Assembly (NCBI RefSeq): GCF_000445445.1
Contig: NZ_ASXP01000003.1
Span: forward strand, 868,001 to 932,000
DNA: 64,000 bases
DNA from: Sporomusa ovata DSM 2662
GTDB lineage: Bacteria > Bacillota > Negativicutes > Sporomusales > Sporomusaceae
Direction of reading: 5' to 3'
A program made the translations under genes and the position numbers. Shown here in pieces: positions 8,347-17,752 of the stretch (position 1 is its first letter; each line of letters opens with the position of its first letter). The notes below the pieces were generated by a model that had not been told where the DNA came from, ran no database searches, and worked only from the letters and a program-made list of their open reading frames with translations.

Positions 8347-9651
8347 TTATTTAGCCCATTTCCCTGAGTCAAACCGCCACCACAATATGGCACCCCGAAT
8401 CAGAAAATCACCTGCCGTAATATACCAGGCAGCCGTAATGTCATAACCCCAGACACAAATACACAAATACACTAATGGCAGACGTATCAGCCACACTCCC
8501 ATGGTAGTAATATACATCGGCCACCGTGTATCCCCTGCCCCTCTCAGAGCTCCGCCTAACACAAAACAGATGGCCAGTGTCGGTTGCTCCAGTACGGCAA
8601 TCATCACACATAGTGTGCCCCAATGGATGACCTGAGGATCATCAATAAACAAAGTGGTCAGTTCCCTGGCAAACATAAAAATAATTACCCCGGCAGCAGT
8701 CATACTTAACCAAGCAATTTTATTTGTTAGCCAGGCAAATTGTATGGCCCGGTGGGGCATACCTTTGCCTAAATACTGACCAACCAGGGTCATGGACGCC
8801 ACTGAAAAACCAAAACCCGGCAAAAATGACATCGACTCAATCTGAGTGGCGATCTGGTGAGCGGCAAATTGCACTGAGCCCACACCGGCCAACATAAAGG
8901 TAAACACCATCCGGCCACTTTGCATTGCTAGCTGCTCTAAAGCAGCCGGCACACTAATGTCCATAATGCGAGCAATTACCTTGCTGCGAATTACCAGCAC
9001 ATGCCGCCAGGATAGCTGAACCTTTTGCTGACGATGAAGAACAAGCAAAACCGCTAAGGCACCTGCCAATTGTGCTACGCCCATGCCCCAGGCAGCACCA
9101 TAAGGACCCATAGCCGGTAAACCATATCCAAAAACAAGTACATAAGCAATACCAATTGCTGCGATATTGCTGACCAGCGTAATATAAAAAGCAGTTTGTG
9201 TTTTTCCCATACCCCGCAAGGCGGCAGTACCAATAGACATAATTAAAAATAAAGGCGTAAACATAAATGTAATTTTAACCAGAGAACCAGCCAGCCCGGT
9301 CACCTCTGGCTCAGCCGCCGTCAAGTTAAGCACAAACTCGGCTGCAAACCAGCCGCTAGCAGCTACCCCTGTCCCCAAAACCGCCCCCAGGAGAATAGCC
9401 TGCCCAATAATATTCCTGGCTTCCTGCCAGTTACCGGCCCCTGTTTCCCGGGCTACAATTGCTGCAGCACCAGTACCGGCGGCGGCAAACACCATTGCTG
9501 TGGAAAATTGCAGCATTGTCGCCAAACCGACCGCAGCTAAGGGCACCGCGCCAAGCCGGCCTACCATGGCTGTCAGCAGCACACCAACAGCCATGATCCC
9601 GGCACCTTCCAAAATCACCGGCCAGACCAATTTTATAATTTGCCGCCGCAT
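8347..9651 (-). CDS. MATE-family multidrug/Na+ exporter
   Basis: A 434-residue integral membrane protein with about twelve hydrophobic helices in two homologous halves. Conserved MATE segments are visible (GTGAAAIVARETGAGN in helix 2-3, GMGKTQTAFYITLVSN mid-protein, and a second-half ALRGAGDTRWPMY). MATE exporters expel cationic drugs or metabolites in exchange for Na+ or H+. I favour the ATG at 9651 (GGAG five nt upstream). A GTG at 9681 would add 10 residues and also has a purine-rich stretch upstream. The substrate is unknown. It has no operon partners and ends at the shared terminator at 8319-8343. Confidence 0.9.
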   Translation of the reverse strand: MRRQIIKLVWPVILEGAGIMAVGVLLTAMVGRLGAVPLAAVGLATMLQFSTAMVFAAAGTGAAAIVARETGAGNWQEARNIIGQAILLGAVLGTGVAASGWFAAEFVLNLTAAEPEVTGLAGSLVKITFMFTPLFLIMSIGTAALRGMGKTQTAFYITLVSNIAAIGIAYVLVFGYGLPAMGPYGAAWGMGVAQLAGALAVLLVLHRQQKVQLSWRHVLVIRSKVIARIMDISVPAALEQLAMQSGRMVFTFMLAGVGSVQFAAHQIATQIESMSFLPGFGFSVASMTLVGQYLGKGMPHRAIQFAWLTNKIAWLSMTAAGVIIFMFARELTTLFIDDPQVIHWGTLCVMIAVLEQPTLAICFVLGGALRGAGDTRWPMYITTMGVWLIRLPLVYLCICVWGYDITAAWYITAGDFLIRGAILWWRFDSGKWAK

Positions 9652-9852
9652 ATAGTCTCCGATTGAAACAATCACTATCACATCGTCCCCTTAGTCCCTG
9701 CAAAAATTAAACTAGCTATTCTATCAATTTCTACTATTTCTGCGTCCCGGAAAAATAGTCCTTTTTCTGCAGCAACTAGGGCCATTATATTGTGCTTACA
9801 GTGAAAACTGCTTATAATAAAGAATACTAAACTAAATAAAGCTGGTGAACAA

Positions 9853-12027
9853 ATGCTAATTACCGATATCCCCGCGATTATTGCGCGTGAGTTAACCATT
9901 AAACCCCATCAGGTAACTGCTACCATAAACCTATTAGACGACAGCAATACCGTCCCGTTCATTGCCCGTTACCGCAAAGAAGCCACCGGTGAGCTTAACG
10001 AGGAACATATCCGTACCATTGAAGAACGTACGCAATACCTCCGCAATCTTATCAAGCGACAGGAAGAAATTCTTGCCAGCATTGAATCGCAGGACAAATT
10101 AACCCCTGAACTAACCCAGGCTATTCAGTCAGCCACCAAACTGCAAGAACTGGAGGATCTGTATCTGCCCTACCGGCCCAAAAAACGGACCCGGGCGCAA
10201 ATTGCCCGGGAAAAGGGGCTCGAACCGTTGGCAACACTAATTCTGGCTCAACAACAAACTACCGGCAACGTCCTGGATATAGCGGCTGAGTACATCAATG
10301 AAGAGCATGAAATTACTACTGCTGAGCTAGCGCTAAGCGGTGCCCAGGATATCATTGCCGAAACAGTCAGTGAGCGAGCCGATATCCGTTCCCTGCTCCG
10401 CAAAGAGCTGTGGCAAAAAGCCCAAATCGCTACTCAGCTTATTGTCGAAGAAACAGAAGCCAAGGAGTTCCTGACCTACAAGGACTACCGCGAACCAATC
10501 AATCGCATGCCGTCCCACCGAATCTTAGCAGTCAACCGCGGCGAGACTAAAGGCACTCTCAAAGTAGCCCTCGCCACCGACCAGGAAGCTAATATCCAGC
10601 TAATTGGCAACAAAGTACTTAGCGGCAACTCCATTTTCAGCCAGGTTATTACTGATGCCCTTACTGATGGCTACAAGCGTTTGCTATTTCCAACACTGGA
10701 ACGTGAGCTCCGTACCCTCTTGACCGAAAATGCCGAAAAGCAGGCCATCCGCGTATTTGGCCTCAATCTGCGTCCTTTATTACTGCAAGCGCCACTGGCA
10801 GGTCATACGGTAATGGGTCTTGACCCCGGCTACCGTACCGGCTGCAAACTGGCAGTGGTCAGCCCGACTGGCGCTGTGCTGGCAACCAGCACACTCTACC
10901 TCACCATGAGTGAACACCAACGCCAGGAAGCCGCGGCCAAAGTGCTGGATCTTATCCACACACATGGAGTTACGCTGATTTCCATTGGCAACGGCACTGC
11001 CTCCTATGAAACTGAGGAATTTGCCGCCAACCTGATCAGCACCCACAATCTGAACGTCCACTACATTATTGCCAATGAAGCCGGAGCGTCAGTATACTCG
11101 GCCTCAAAACTGGCCAAAGAAGAACTGCCTGATCTGGATGTAACTATCCGCGGCGCAGTCTCCATTGCCCGCCGTATCCAGGATCCACTGGCCGAACTGG
11201 TCAAAATTGATCCCAAATCAATTGGAGTTGGCCAGTATCAGCATGATGTAAACCAGAAAGAACTTGGCGGTACTTTAACCAATGTAGTAGAATCCTGCGT
11301 CAACCACGTCGGCGTTGAACTTAATACTGCCTCCCCGGCGCTTCTTACCTATGTCGCCGGTATCAATGCCAGTGTCGCCAAAAACATTGTTGCCTACCGC
11401 ACCGAGAACGGCCAATTCAAAAGCCGTAAAGAACTACTAAAGGTCGCCCGGCTGGGTAAAGCGGCTTTTACCCAGTGTGCTGGTTTTTTACGCATTGCCC
11501 AGGCTGGTAACCCGCTGGATAACACCCCGGTTCACCCGGAATCCTATGAACTGGCAGCAGCCATCTTAAGCAAACTCGGCTTTACGTTACAGGATTTATC
11601 AGACAAAAATAGGTTGGCCGCCCTGCAGCAGGCAGCGCCGGACGCTGATGCTGCCTGCCTGGCAGCCGAATTGAATGCCGGTGAGCCGACAGTCCGGGAC
11701 ATTCTCGCTGCTTTAGCCAAACCAGGCCGTGACCCGCGCGAGGATGTGCCACCACCCCAAACCCGAAAAAACATTGTCAAGCTCTCTGATATTACTCCTG
11801 GCACGCTGATCAAGGGTACTGTTCACAATGTGACCGATTTTGGTGTATTTGTTGATATCGGTATCAAGATAAACGGTCTAATCCATCGTTCAGAACTGAG
11901 CCACAAGTTTTTTCGCCATCCTACCGAGGTTGTCTCAGTGGGCGATATCATCGACGTAGTAGTCATTAATGTTGACGAAGAACGTAAGCGTATTGGTCTT
12001 AGCCTCAAACAAGTCCCTAAAAAGTAG
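9853..12027 (+). CDS. tex: Tex-family RNA-binding transcription accessory protein
   Basis: A 724-residue protein with the full Tex domain order. An N-terminal helical region (NTVPFIARYRKEATGELNE) is followed by a YqgF/RNase H-like domain (MGLDPGYRTGCKLAVV). Tandem helix-hairpin-helix units (NIVAYRTENGQFKSRKELLKV) follow, and a C-terminal S1 RNA-binding domain spans residues about 645-720 (GTVHNVTDFGVFVDIG). Tex binds nucleic acids and is linked to transcription fidelity and expression of some virulence genes in other bacteria. The ATG at 9853 matches the family N-terminus. It is monocistronic, with its own strong terminator. Confidence 0.95.
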   Translation: MLITDIPAIIARELTIKPHQVTATINLLDDSNTVPFIARYRKEATGELNEEHIRTIEERTQYLRNLIKRQEEILASIESQDKLTPELTQAIQSATKLQELEDLYLPYRPKKRTRAQIAREKGLEPLATLILAQQQTTGNVLDIAAEYINEEHEITTAELALSGAQDIIAETVSERADIRSLLRKELWQKAQIATQLIVEETEAKEFLTYKDYREPINRMPSHRILAVNRGETKGTLKVALATDQEANIQLIGNKVLSGNSIFSQVITDALTDGYKRLLFPTLERELRTLLTENAEKQAIRVFGLNLRPLLLQAPLAGHTVMGLDPGYRTGCKLAVVSPTGAVLATSTLYLTMSEHQRQEAAAKVLDLIHTHGVTLISIGNGTASYETEEFAANLISTHNLNVHYIIANEAGASVYSASKLAKEELPDLDVTIRGAVSIARRIQDPLAELVKIDPKSIGVGQYQHDVNQKELGGTLTNVVESCVNHVGVELNTASPALLTYVAGINASVAKNIVAYRTENGQFKSRKELLKVARLGKAAFTQCAGFLRIAQAGNPLDNTPVHPESYELAAAILSKLGFTLQDLSDKNRLAALQQAAPDADAACLAAELNAGEPTVRDILAALAKPGRDPREDVPPPQTRKNIVKLSDITPGTLIKGTVHNVTDFGVFVDIGIKINGLIHRSELSHKFFRHPTEVVSVGDIIDVVVINVDEERKRIGLSLKQVPKK

Positions 12028-12064
12028 AAAAATCCCTGTATCCGACAAAGATACAGGGATTTTT
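12028..12064. terminator. Strong terminator between convergent genes
   Basis: A perfect 15-bp stem (AAAAATCCCTGTATC / GATACAGGGATTTTT) with a 7-nt loop lies directly after the tex stop codon and 6 bp before the end of the convergent cyclodeaminase-family gene. The A and T flanks allow it to work on both strands. Confidence 0.9.
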
Positions 12065-12070
12065 AAATAC

Positions 12071-12715
12071 TTACCCCCGCAACACAGTAAATGGCTCGTT
12101 ACTGTAGACCTTTTCTTCAATGGCTGCCTTAAGCTCATCCCCGGTAGTTCTTAGCAGATAAATTTGCCCGGTAAGTCCGCTAACCAACTTTTCCTCTTGA
12201 ATTTCGCCCAAATTTATGGCTGTACTTAGCAAACTAGCCGTAATACCGGCGTGAGCAGCAGCCACACCGGCCATTAAATCACTCACTACCATTTTATCCA
12301 CTATACCGACAATGGCCTTCCCGATCTCCATTACCTCAAGACAGGCGCTGGCTGTTTCAATGGGTACTTCGGCGGCCTGTTTAAGACCCTTTTGCAGCGC
12401 CAGATTGCGCACCTTTTGTGTTTCAGCAGTTGTTGCTGATAAATCAGCGGCCGCTAGCAATCCCTGGAGAGCCAACGCATCCCGGTCAATCAATATTGTG
12501 AGTTCAATATGAAGTCTGGTCAGATCAGCTTGTTTGGCGCTTAGAATTTCGTTATCTTCCACATGCTGGGGACTTTTTAAGGAATAGTTTACTGCCATCT
12601 CTAATAAGGCCGCCGCCATAAGTCCGTATAAGGCTGCCGTACTGCCTCCGCCTGGCGGTACGACATCAGAAGCTAATTTGGCGGCAAAATCATTAATACT
12701 TAATGAACTTAACAT
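12071..12715 (-). CDS. Cyclodeaminase/cyclohydrolase-family protein (FchA-like)
   Basis: A 214-residue all-helical protein of the formiminotransferase-cyclodeaminase C-terminal family, with the family signature VVPPGGGSTAALYGLMAAALLEM near the N-terminus (residues about 18-40). Characterised members either remove ammonia from formimino-tetrahydrofolate or act as methenyl-tetrahydrofolate cyclohydrolase (FchA) in acetogenic C1 metabolism. No formiminotransferase partner is adjacent, which slightly favours a stand-alone cyclohydrolase, but the activity cannot be fixed from sequence alone. The gene lies 46 bp downstream of the FakA/DegV pair on the same strand. Confidence 0.8.
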   Translation of the reverse strand: MLSSLSINDFAAKLASDVVPPGGGSTAALYGLMAAALLEMAVNYSLKSPQHVEDNEILSAKQADLTRLHIELTILIDRDALALQGLLAAADLSATTAETQKVRNLALQKGLKQAAEVPIETASACLEVMEIGKAIVGIVDKMVVSDLMAGVAAAHAGITASLLSTAINLGEIQEEKLVSGLTGQIYLLRTTGDELKAAIEEKVYSNEPFTVLRG

Positions 12716-12761
12716 ATCTATCGCGTCCCTTCGTTTTTAGCTTGTACATATATATCACTGC

Positions 12762-14396
12762 TTACTCAACACTAACGATAAATTGATAATGCGGCTGCCC
12801 GCCAAAATACACTTGGACTTCTATTCCCTCCAGCTCTTTACCAAGCTCTTCAGCTAATCTCTGAGCCTCTGTTCCGACAAGCTCAACCCCATAATACAAG
12901 CTAACCACACTGCTGTCAGCCTCCACCAAATACAAGATAAGCTGCCTTAAAGCGCCGGCTATATTATCAGCCCACACGACTACACTACCGTCAATCACTC
13001 CAATATAGGAGCCTTCCGGCACATTTTGGCCGTCCATAGCCGAGTCACGCACAGCCATGGTCAGGCTCCCTGATCTCACAGCTTCCTTGGCATCAGTCAT
13101 TCTCCGGATATTAGCTTCAAACGGGCTGTCAGGGTCAAAGGCCAGGATAGCAGCAAATCCTTGTGGAATAGTAGTTGTTGGTACAATAGCCACCTGTTCA
13201 CCCAATAACTTTTTGGCCTGCACTGCTGCCAGAACAATGTTTTTGTTGTTTGGCAAAATGATGTACTGTTCAGCCAGTCCATTGTGCACAGCTGTTATAA
13301 ATTCTTCCACAGGCGGATTCATGGTCTGTCCGCCTGAAATAATAATATTGGCTCCGAGTTGCCGCATGATAGCACTCATGCCCTCGCCCGCAACCACGCT
13401 GATTATCGCTAACTTATCCCTAGCCTGAGCCGGGGCTGCCGGCACTGCTGACAAAACTTCTCCCATATCAATGGCTTGGCGATGTTGATCTGCCATATTA
13501 TCAATTTTGATATCATGAAGCGTCCCCCAGGCAATAGCTGATTCCAATACGGCTCCAGGATGAGCAGTATGCATATGCACCTTTAGAATATCTTCACCTG
13601 GTGCAAGCACCAAAGATTCACCCATTTGCTCTAACTGGCGCTTCACCTCCACTAGGCTCGCAGCAAACCGTTTAACGATAAATTCAGTACAATAAGGGTG
13701 TGCAATAGTAATATCGGCGGTAATACCCGGCACAGTCAACGTACGGCCAAAATCGGCCTCAGGACCGCAAAACGTTCCTTCCAGCCCCTCCAGGCAGCCC
13801 GTCAGAAAAACAATCAGTCCCTGACCGCCGGCATCTACCACGCCAGCTTCCTTCAGCGCCGGCAGCAATTCCGGAGTCCTTCTCAACTCTTCCCCGCCGG
13901 CATGAATTGCCGCTGCCAGAATATCCGAAAAAGTCGCATGATCCCGAACTGCCCGATAGGTACCTTTGGCTATTCCTTTGGCAACAGTCAAAATAGTACC
14001 TTCTACCGGCCTGGCAACAGCACGATAGGCATACAGCACCCCATATTGAAAAGCTTTGCCGACTTCAGCAGAGGTGGCAGTATCTTTACCTGACAGTCCT
14101 CTGGCAATTCCACGCAGCAATTGTGACAAAATAACACCTGAATTACCTCTGGCTCCCATAATAGCGCTATCAGCTCCCCGGCGAGCCAAAGAACCAATCC
14201 CCTCATCAGGGGCCTCTGTCACGGCTTTGGCTACTGCCCCCAGTGTAAGCAGCATATTGGTTCCGGTATCGCCATCAGGAACAGGAAAGACATTCAGACC
14301 ATTAATATATTCGTGTTTACGCATAAATGCACTATAAGCCCCGGTAATCATCCGGCGAAAATCTTTGCCGTCAATTACTTCGCCTCTTGGCTGCAT
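12762..14396 (-). CDS. fakA: FakA/YloV-type DAK2-domain kinase
   Basis: A 544-residue protein: an N-terminal DAK2 (dihydroxyacetone-kinase-like) ATP-binding domain with INGLNVFPVPDGDTGTNM at about residues 30-48, a central linker, and a C-terminal DegV-related domain. FakA phosphorylates fatty acids bound to FakB (DegV) proteins so that exogenous or recycled fatty acids can enter phospholipid synthesis. The ATG at 14396 is chosen over the GTG at 14414 because GAAGGGG lies 8 nt before it. The DegV gene immediately upstream, about 23 bp away on the same strand, is the expected FakB partner. Confidence 0.88.
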   Translation of the reverse strand: MQPRGEVIDGKDFRRMITGAYSAFMRKHEYINGLNVFPVPDGDTGTNMLLTLGAVAKAVTEAPDEGIGSLARRGADSAIMGARGNSGVILSQLLRGIARGLSGKDTATSAEVGKAFQYGVLYAYRAVARPVEGTILTVAKGIAKGTYRAVRDHATFSDILAAAIHAGGEELRRTPELLPALKEAGVVDAGGQGLIVFLTGCLEGLEGTFCGPEADFGRTLTVPGITADITIAHPYCTEFIVKRFAASLVEVKRQLEQMGESLVLAPGEDILKVHMHTAHPGAVLESAIAWGTLHDIKIDNMADQHRQAIDMGEVLSAVPAAPAQARDKLAIISVVAGEGMSAIMRQLGANIIISGGQTMNPPVEEFITAVHNGLAEQYIILPNNKNIVLAAVQAKKLLGEQVAIVPTTTIPQGFAAILAFDPDSPFEANIRRMTDAKEAVRSGSLTMAVRDSAMDGQNVPEGSYIGVIDGSVVVWADNIAGALRQLILYLVEADSSVVSLYYGVELVGTEAQRLAEELGKELEGIEVQVYFGGQPHYQFIVSVE

Positions 14397-14419
14397 ACTA
14401 GTATCCCCTTCCACAGTTC

Positions 14420-15265
14420 TTATACCTTACTTTGAAAAATCAGTCCAATAACCCCGGGGCCCAAATGGGCACCCAATACTGACCCAAGTGCAGATCTCGA
14501 TACAGGGATATCCGGATAGCGCTGGCGAATGAATGTCAGCATATCTTCGACCACAGCCGGCTCATCCTCATATACTATGCCGATATACGCCAGACTATCC
14601 TCTTTAGAAAGTTCCTCCAGCATACGGGATATGGCGCGTGACTGGGTGCGCACCTTGTCAAGTACCTGCACCTTTGCTTCCCGCAACATAAGAATTGGCT
14701 TAATTTGCAATATAGAGCCAACCAAAGCCGCCGCCCCGCCAATGCGCCCACCTTTACGCAAATATTCCAGTGAGTCAACAATAAATAAAGTACGGGTGGC
14801 AGCTGCCATGCGCTGCAAATATTCGGCGATTACGCCGGCTGACTCACCGGCTGCTGCCATAGCCAGCGCCGCTTCTGCCATTTTTACAGCGCCAATAGCA
14901 CCAGTGCAAGAGTCAATAACATAGATTTCCCGGCCTTTAAAGTCTTTATTAGCTACCGCTCTGGCCCCATTAACGGTACCGCTTAACCCGCCCGCAAGAC
15001 AAATCATAATAACCGGATGCCCCTGAACTGCCGGCACAAAAGCTTGAACAAATTCACCAGGCGCGGGTTGTGAAGTCTGGGGGTGTACCCCTTTTTCCCC
15101 AGCTAACCGGAACAATTCGGCAGTAGTTAACTCCGGTTCGTTCCACTCGTCTTTACCGAGAATAATCTTTAACGGCACAACACGGAGATTGGCATGAGCT
15201 AGCAGCATTTCTTCCGGGACATTGGCCGTACTATCAATCACTATCTGTATATCAATAACGCACAC
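14420..15265 (-). CDS. DegV-family fatty-acid-binding protein (FakB-like)
   Basis: A 281-residue DegV protein. The N-terminal IVIDSTANVPEEM and the TSQPAPGEFVQAF loop are family hallmarks; the latter contributes to fatty-acid carboxylate binding in known FakB proteins. It should present a fatty acid to the FakA kinase encoded next. Translation probably starts at the GTG at 15265, because AGGAGAAGG is correctly spaced upstream. It is first of a likely two- or three-gene operon (DegV, FakA, cyclodeaminase-family protein). Confidence 0.88.
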   Translation of the reverse strand: MCVIDIQIVIDSTANVPEEMLLAHANLRVVPLKIILGKDEWNEPELTTAELFRLAGEKGVHPQTSQPAPGEFVQAFVPAVQGHPVIMICLAGGLSGTVNGARAVANKDFKGREIYVIDSCTGAIGAVKMAEAALAMAAAGESAGVIAEYLQRMAAATRTLFIVDSLEYLRKGGRIGGAAALVGSILQIKPILMLREAKVQVLDKVRTQSRAISRMLEELSKEDSLAYIGIVYEDEPAVVEDMLTFIRQRYPDIPVSRSALGSVLGAHLGPGVIGLIFQSKV

Positions 15266-15447
15266 AACCCTTCTCCTATTCCTTTAACCTATATCTTACC
15301 AAATAATCTAGCGCAAATACACAAAAATATCGTTATGCCTTCTAGACCAAAATTTCAGCAAATTCTTAAATCTTACCGGGGCTGACAGGAAGTCGGATAG
15401 TACGCGGCGAAGCTAACTATACTTATACTATTTATGAAGGAGTAGCT

Positions 15448-17583
15448 ATGAACAAACAACTCCTCTTTGCATTAGATATCGGAACCCGCAGCGTTGTCGG
15501 CCTTGTCGGCGAAATGGAAAATGGCCTGATAAAACTAGTAGCATCAGACCGGGAAGAACATCATACCCGTGCCATGCTTGACGGTCAAATTCACGATGTT
15601 CAGGAGGTAGCAGAAGTATTAGCCGCTGTCAAAACGCGGCTGGAAGCTACTACCGGTGCGCTAACCAAGGTAGCCGTAGCTGCTGCCGGGCGCGCTCTGT
15701 GCACGCTTAAAACCTCAGCAACTCTTGATACTGCTTCACATGGAGCTCTTACCATAGAGGATGAGCGCTCACTGGAACTCGCTGCCATTCAAGCAGCCCA
15801 GGCTGAGCTGGCTACTTCAGGCGCTGTCCCTCAGCCATCTGACTATTACTGTGTCGGTTATAGTGTCGTTAGCTTCAGCTTAGACGGTACCCGCATAAAA
15901 AGTCTGATAGGCCAGCGTGGTAAACAGTCTGCCATTGAAGCCATTGCTACCTTTTTACCGCGGCAGGTTATTGACTCTCTGCAGTCAGCTATTCAAACTG
16001 TGGGATTAGAAATGTCCACCCTCACATTGGAACCGATTGCCGCTATTAATGTACTTATTCCCACTACCATGCGCCATCTTAATCTGGTGCTTATTGATGT
16101 CGGTGCCGGTACCTCTGATGTTGCCATTACCCGTGACGGCTCTGTCATTGCTTATGGCATGGTACCTTTCGCCGGTGATGAAATCACTGAAGCTATATCA
16201 CAGCAGTTCCTGCTTGATTTTAATGTTGCGGAAACAGTCAAACGCCAATCAAGTGGTAAAAATAAAAAAATTTCTTTTACCGATGTATTAGGTATGTCGC
16301 AAAAGGTTTCTGCCAAAGACATTATTGCGGCCATGACGTCTAAGGTAGGAGAACTTGCGCAGGCTCTTGCCGCTGAAATACTTTCACTCAATAATGAACG
16401 TCCACAAGCGGTATTATTGGTTGGTGGCGGCGCACTCACACCACTTTTGCCTGAAGCCTTAGCACAGGCACTTGATATTCCAGCTGCTAAGATAGCCATT
16501 CGCCGGCCTGATTCGATTGAAGGCATTATCGGCATACCGGCAGCACTTTGCACCCCGGATTCAGTAACACCACTAGGAATTTTGAAGCTGGCCGGTGGAC
16601 GCATGCTTAACTTTATTAATATTACGCTGAATGAACGGACAATCCGCTTATTTAATTTAAGCCGGTTAACAGTAGCCGATGCTTTGCTCGCTGCCGGGAT
16701 TGACATCCGGGCATTACGCGGCCGTCCCGGCATGGGTTTAACCATTTCCGTCAATGGCAAAACCCGGTTTATTGCCGGTAGTCATGGTAATCCTGGCGAA
16801 ATTCTGCAGAACGGCCAGCCCGCCAAGTTGACCGATGCGCTGCATGACCAGGATATACTTGTGGTAAACCTCGGTACTAATGGAACAGCACCAGCACCAC
16901 TTCTGAAAGATATCGCAGCTACGCCTGAGTCAGTACCAATTACTATTGATGGCAAAAACTATCTGCTAGAGCAGCCAATAACAGTAAATGGAACTCCCGC
17001 TACCCCGGACACTGTACTAAGTGACCGTGACCAGATTTGCGTTAATCCTAGGCCCACACTCAAACAGGCTTTACAACAACTAGCGCTTGAGCCCAGCCCT
17101 ACCGAATATGTTTATCAGGTTAACAGATCTGAGCGCTCCTATACTATCTGGCCCAAGTATACCATTAATAACGTCCCTGCTGCCCCTGATACGCTGCTAG
17201 CATCTGGCGATACCATTGAAATACGTAAGCTGCCACCGCCAACGTTGGCCGATGTCCTGGGAATAACCAACCAGGATAGTAGCAACGATATTAAGGTTTT
17301 GTTTAACGGTACGCCTTGCACCATCCCCATTCACCGTCACACTGTGCTGGTAGATGGACACCCGGCAGATATCAGTTTGCCTGCCGTTTCCGGCAGCGTA
17401 ATTGATTTTACTTCCTCAGACATCCAGCCACTTATCAGTGATGTACTCCTTGCTGCCGATTTTGATCCCCTTAGCCTGCCAGTTACCGCCAGCGTAAATG
17501 TGCTCTTAAACGGCCTGCCCACAGAATTTACCGCCATCGTCAAAAACGGTGATAGTGTAACCATTCAAATAATTGAAAAATAA
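15448..17583 (+). CDS. Large FtsA-like actin-fold ATPase with C-terminal repeat domains
   Basis: A 711-residue protein. Residues 1-380 form an FtsA/PilM-type actin-like ATPase: phosphate-1 motif FALDIGTRSVVGLVG, phosphate-2 LVLIDVGAGTSDVAI, and adenosine motif AVLLVGGGALTPLL. Residues about 385-711 are unusual for FtsA. They contain at least three degenerate modules of beta-rich NG-P...DGD-I-I pattern (for example ITIDGKNYLLEQPITVNG, FNGTPCTIPIHRHTVLVDG, LLNGLPTEFTAIVKNGDSV) that look like small ubiquitin-like or SLBB-type folds. No FtsZ neighbour is present, so it is not the main dcw-cluster FtsA. The role may be cell division, cell shape or pilus-related assembly; function unproven. Confidence 0.75.
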   Translation: MNKQLLFALDIGTRSVVGLVGEMENGLIKLVASDREEHHTRAMLDGQIHDVQEVAEVLAAVKTRLEATTGALTKVAVAAAGRALCTLKTSATLDTASHGALTIEDERSLELAAIQAAQAELATSGAVPQPSDYYCVGYSVVSFSLDGTRIKSLIGQRGKQSAIEAIATFLPRQVIDSLQSAIQTVGLEMSTLTLEPIAAINVLIPTTMRHLNLVLIDVGAGTSDVAITRDGSVIAYGMVPFAGDEITEAISQQFLLDFNVAETVKRQSSGKNKKISFTDVLGMSQKVSAKDIIAAMTSKVGELAQALAAEILSLNNERPQAVLLVGGGALTPLLPEALAQALDIPAAKIAIRRPDSIEGIIGIPAALCTPDSVTPLGILKLAGGRMLNFINITLNERTIRLFNLSRLTVADALLAAGIDIRALRGRPGMGLTISVNGKTRFIAGSHGNPGEILQNGQPAKLTDALHDQDILVVNLGTNGTAPAPLLKDIAATPESVPITIDGKNYLLEQPITVNGTPATPDTVLSDRDQICVNPRPTLKQALQQLALEPSPTEYVYQVNRSERSYTIWPKYTINNVPAAPDTLLASGDTIEIRKLPPPTLADVLGITNQDSSNDIKVLFNGTPCTIPIHRHTVLVDGHPADISLPAVSGSVIDFTSSDIQPLISDVLLAADFDPLSLPVTASVNVLLNGLPTEFTAIVKNGDSVTIQIIEK

Positions 17584-17666
17584 CAAGCGTTGTACAGGAC
17601 TGTGATGCCACTGCCACTCTTCTTCGTATTGTCCTGGTTTGAACAAAAAAGCAGAAAATAGAAAAA

Positions 17667-17740
17667 ATTGCCACGCTACGCTCGCAATGGCTTGAGAAAC
17701 TGTTACTCCAGTCAGTCATTGCAGGTTTAGTGTGGCAATC
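17667..17740. repeat. Inverted pair of a 26-bp GTCATTGCGAGC-type repeat
   Basis: Two arms face each other in the gap between the FtsA-like gene and a GGDEF gene. On the minus strand, 17667-17692 reads close to GTCATTGCGAGCGTAGCGTGGCAAT. On the plus strand, 17715-17740 reads GTCATTGC-AGGTTTAG-TGTGGCAATC. The arms can pair as a long imperfect hairpin. I recognise the unit as a dispersed repeat seen in many bacterial genomes; that is memory, not a search result. Confidence 0.6.
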
Positions 17741-17752
17741 TATTTTTCCTTG

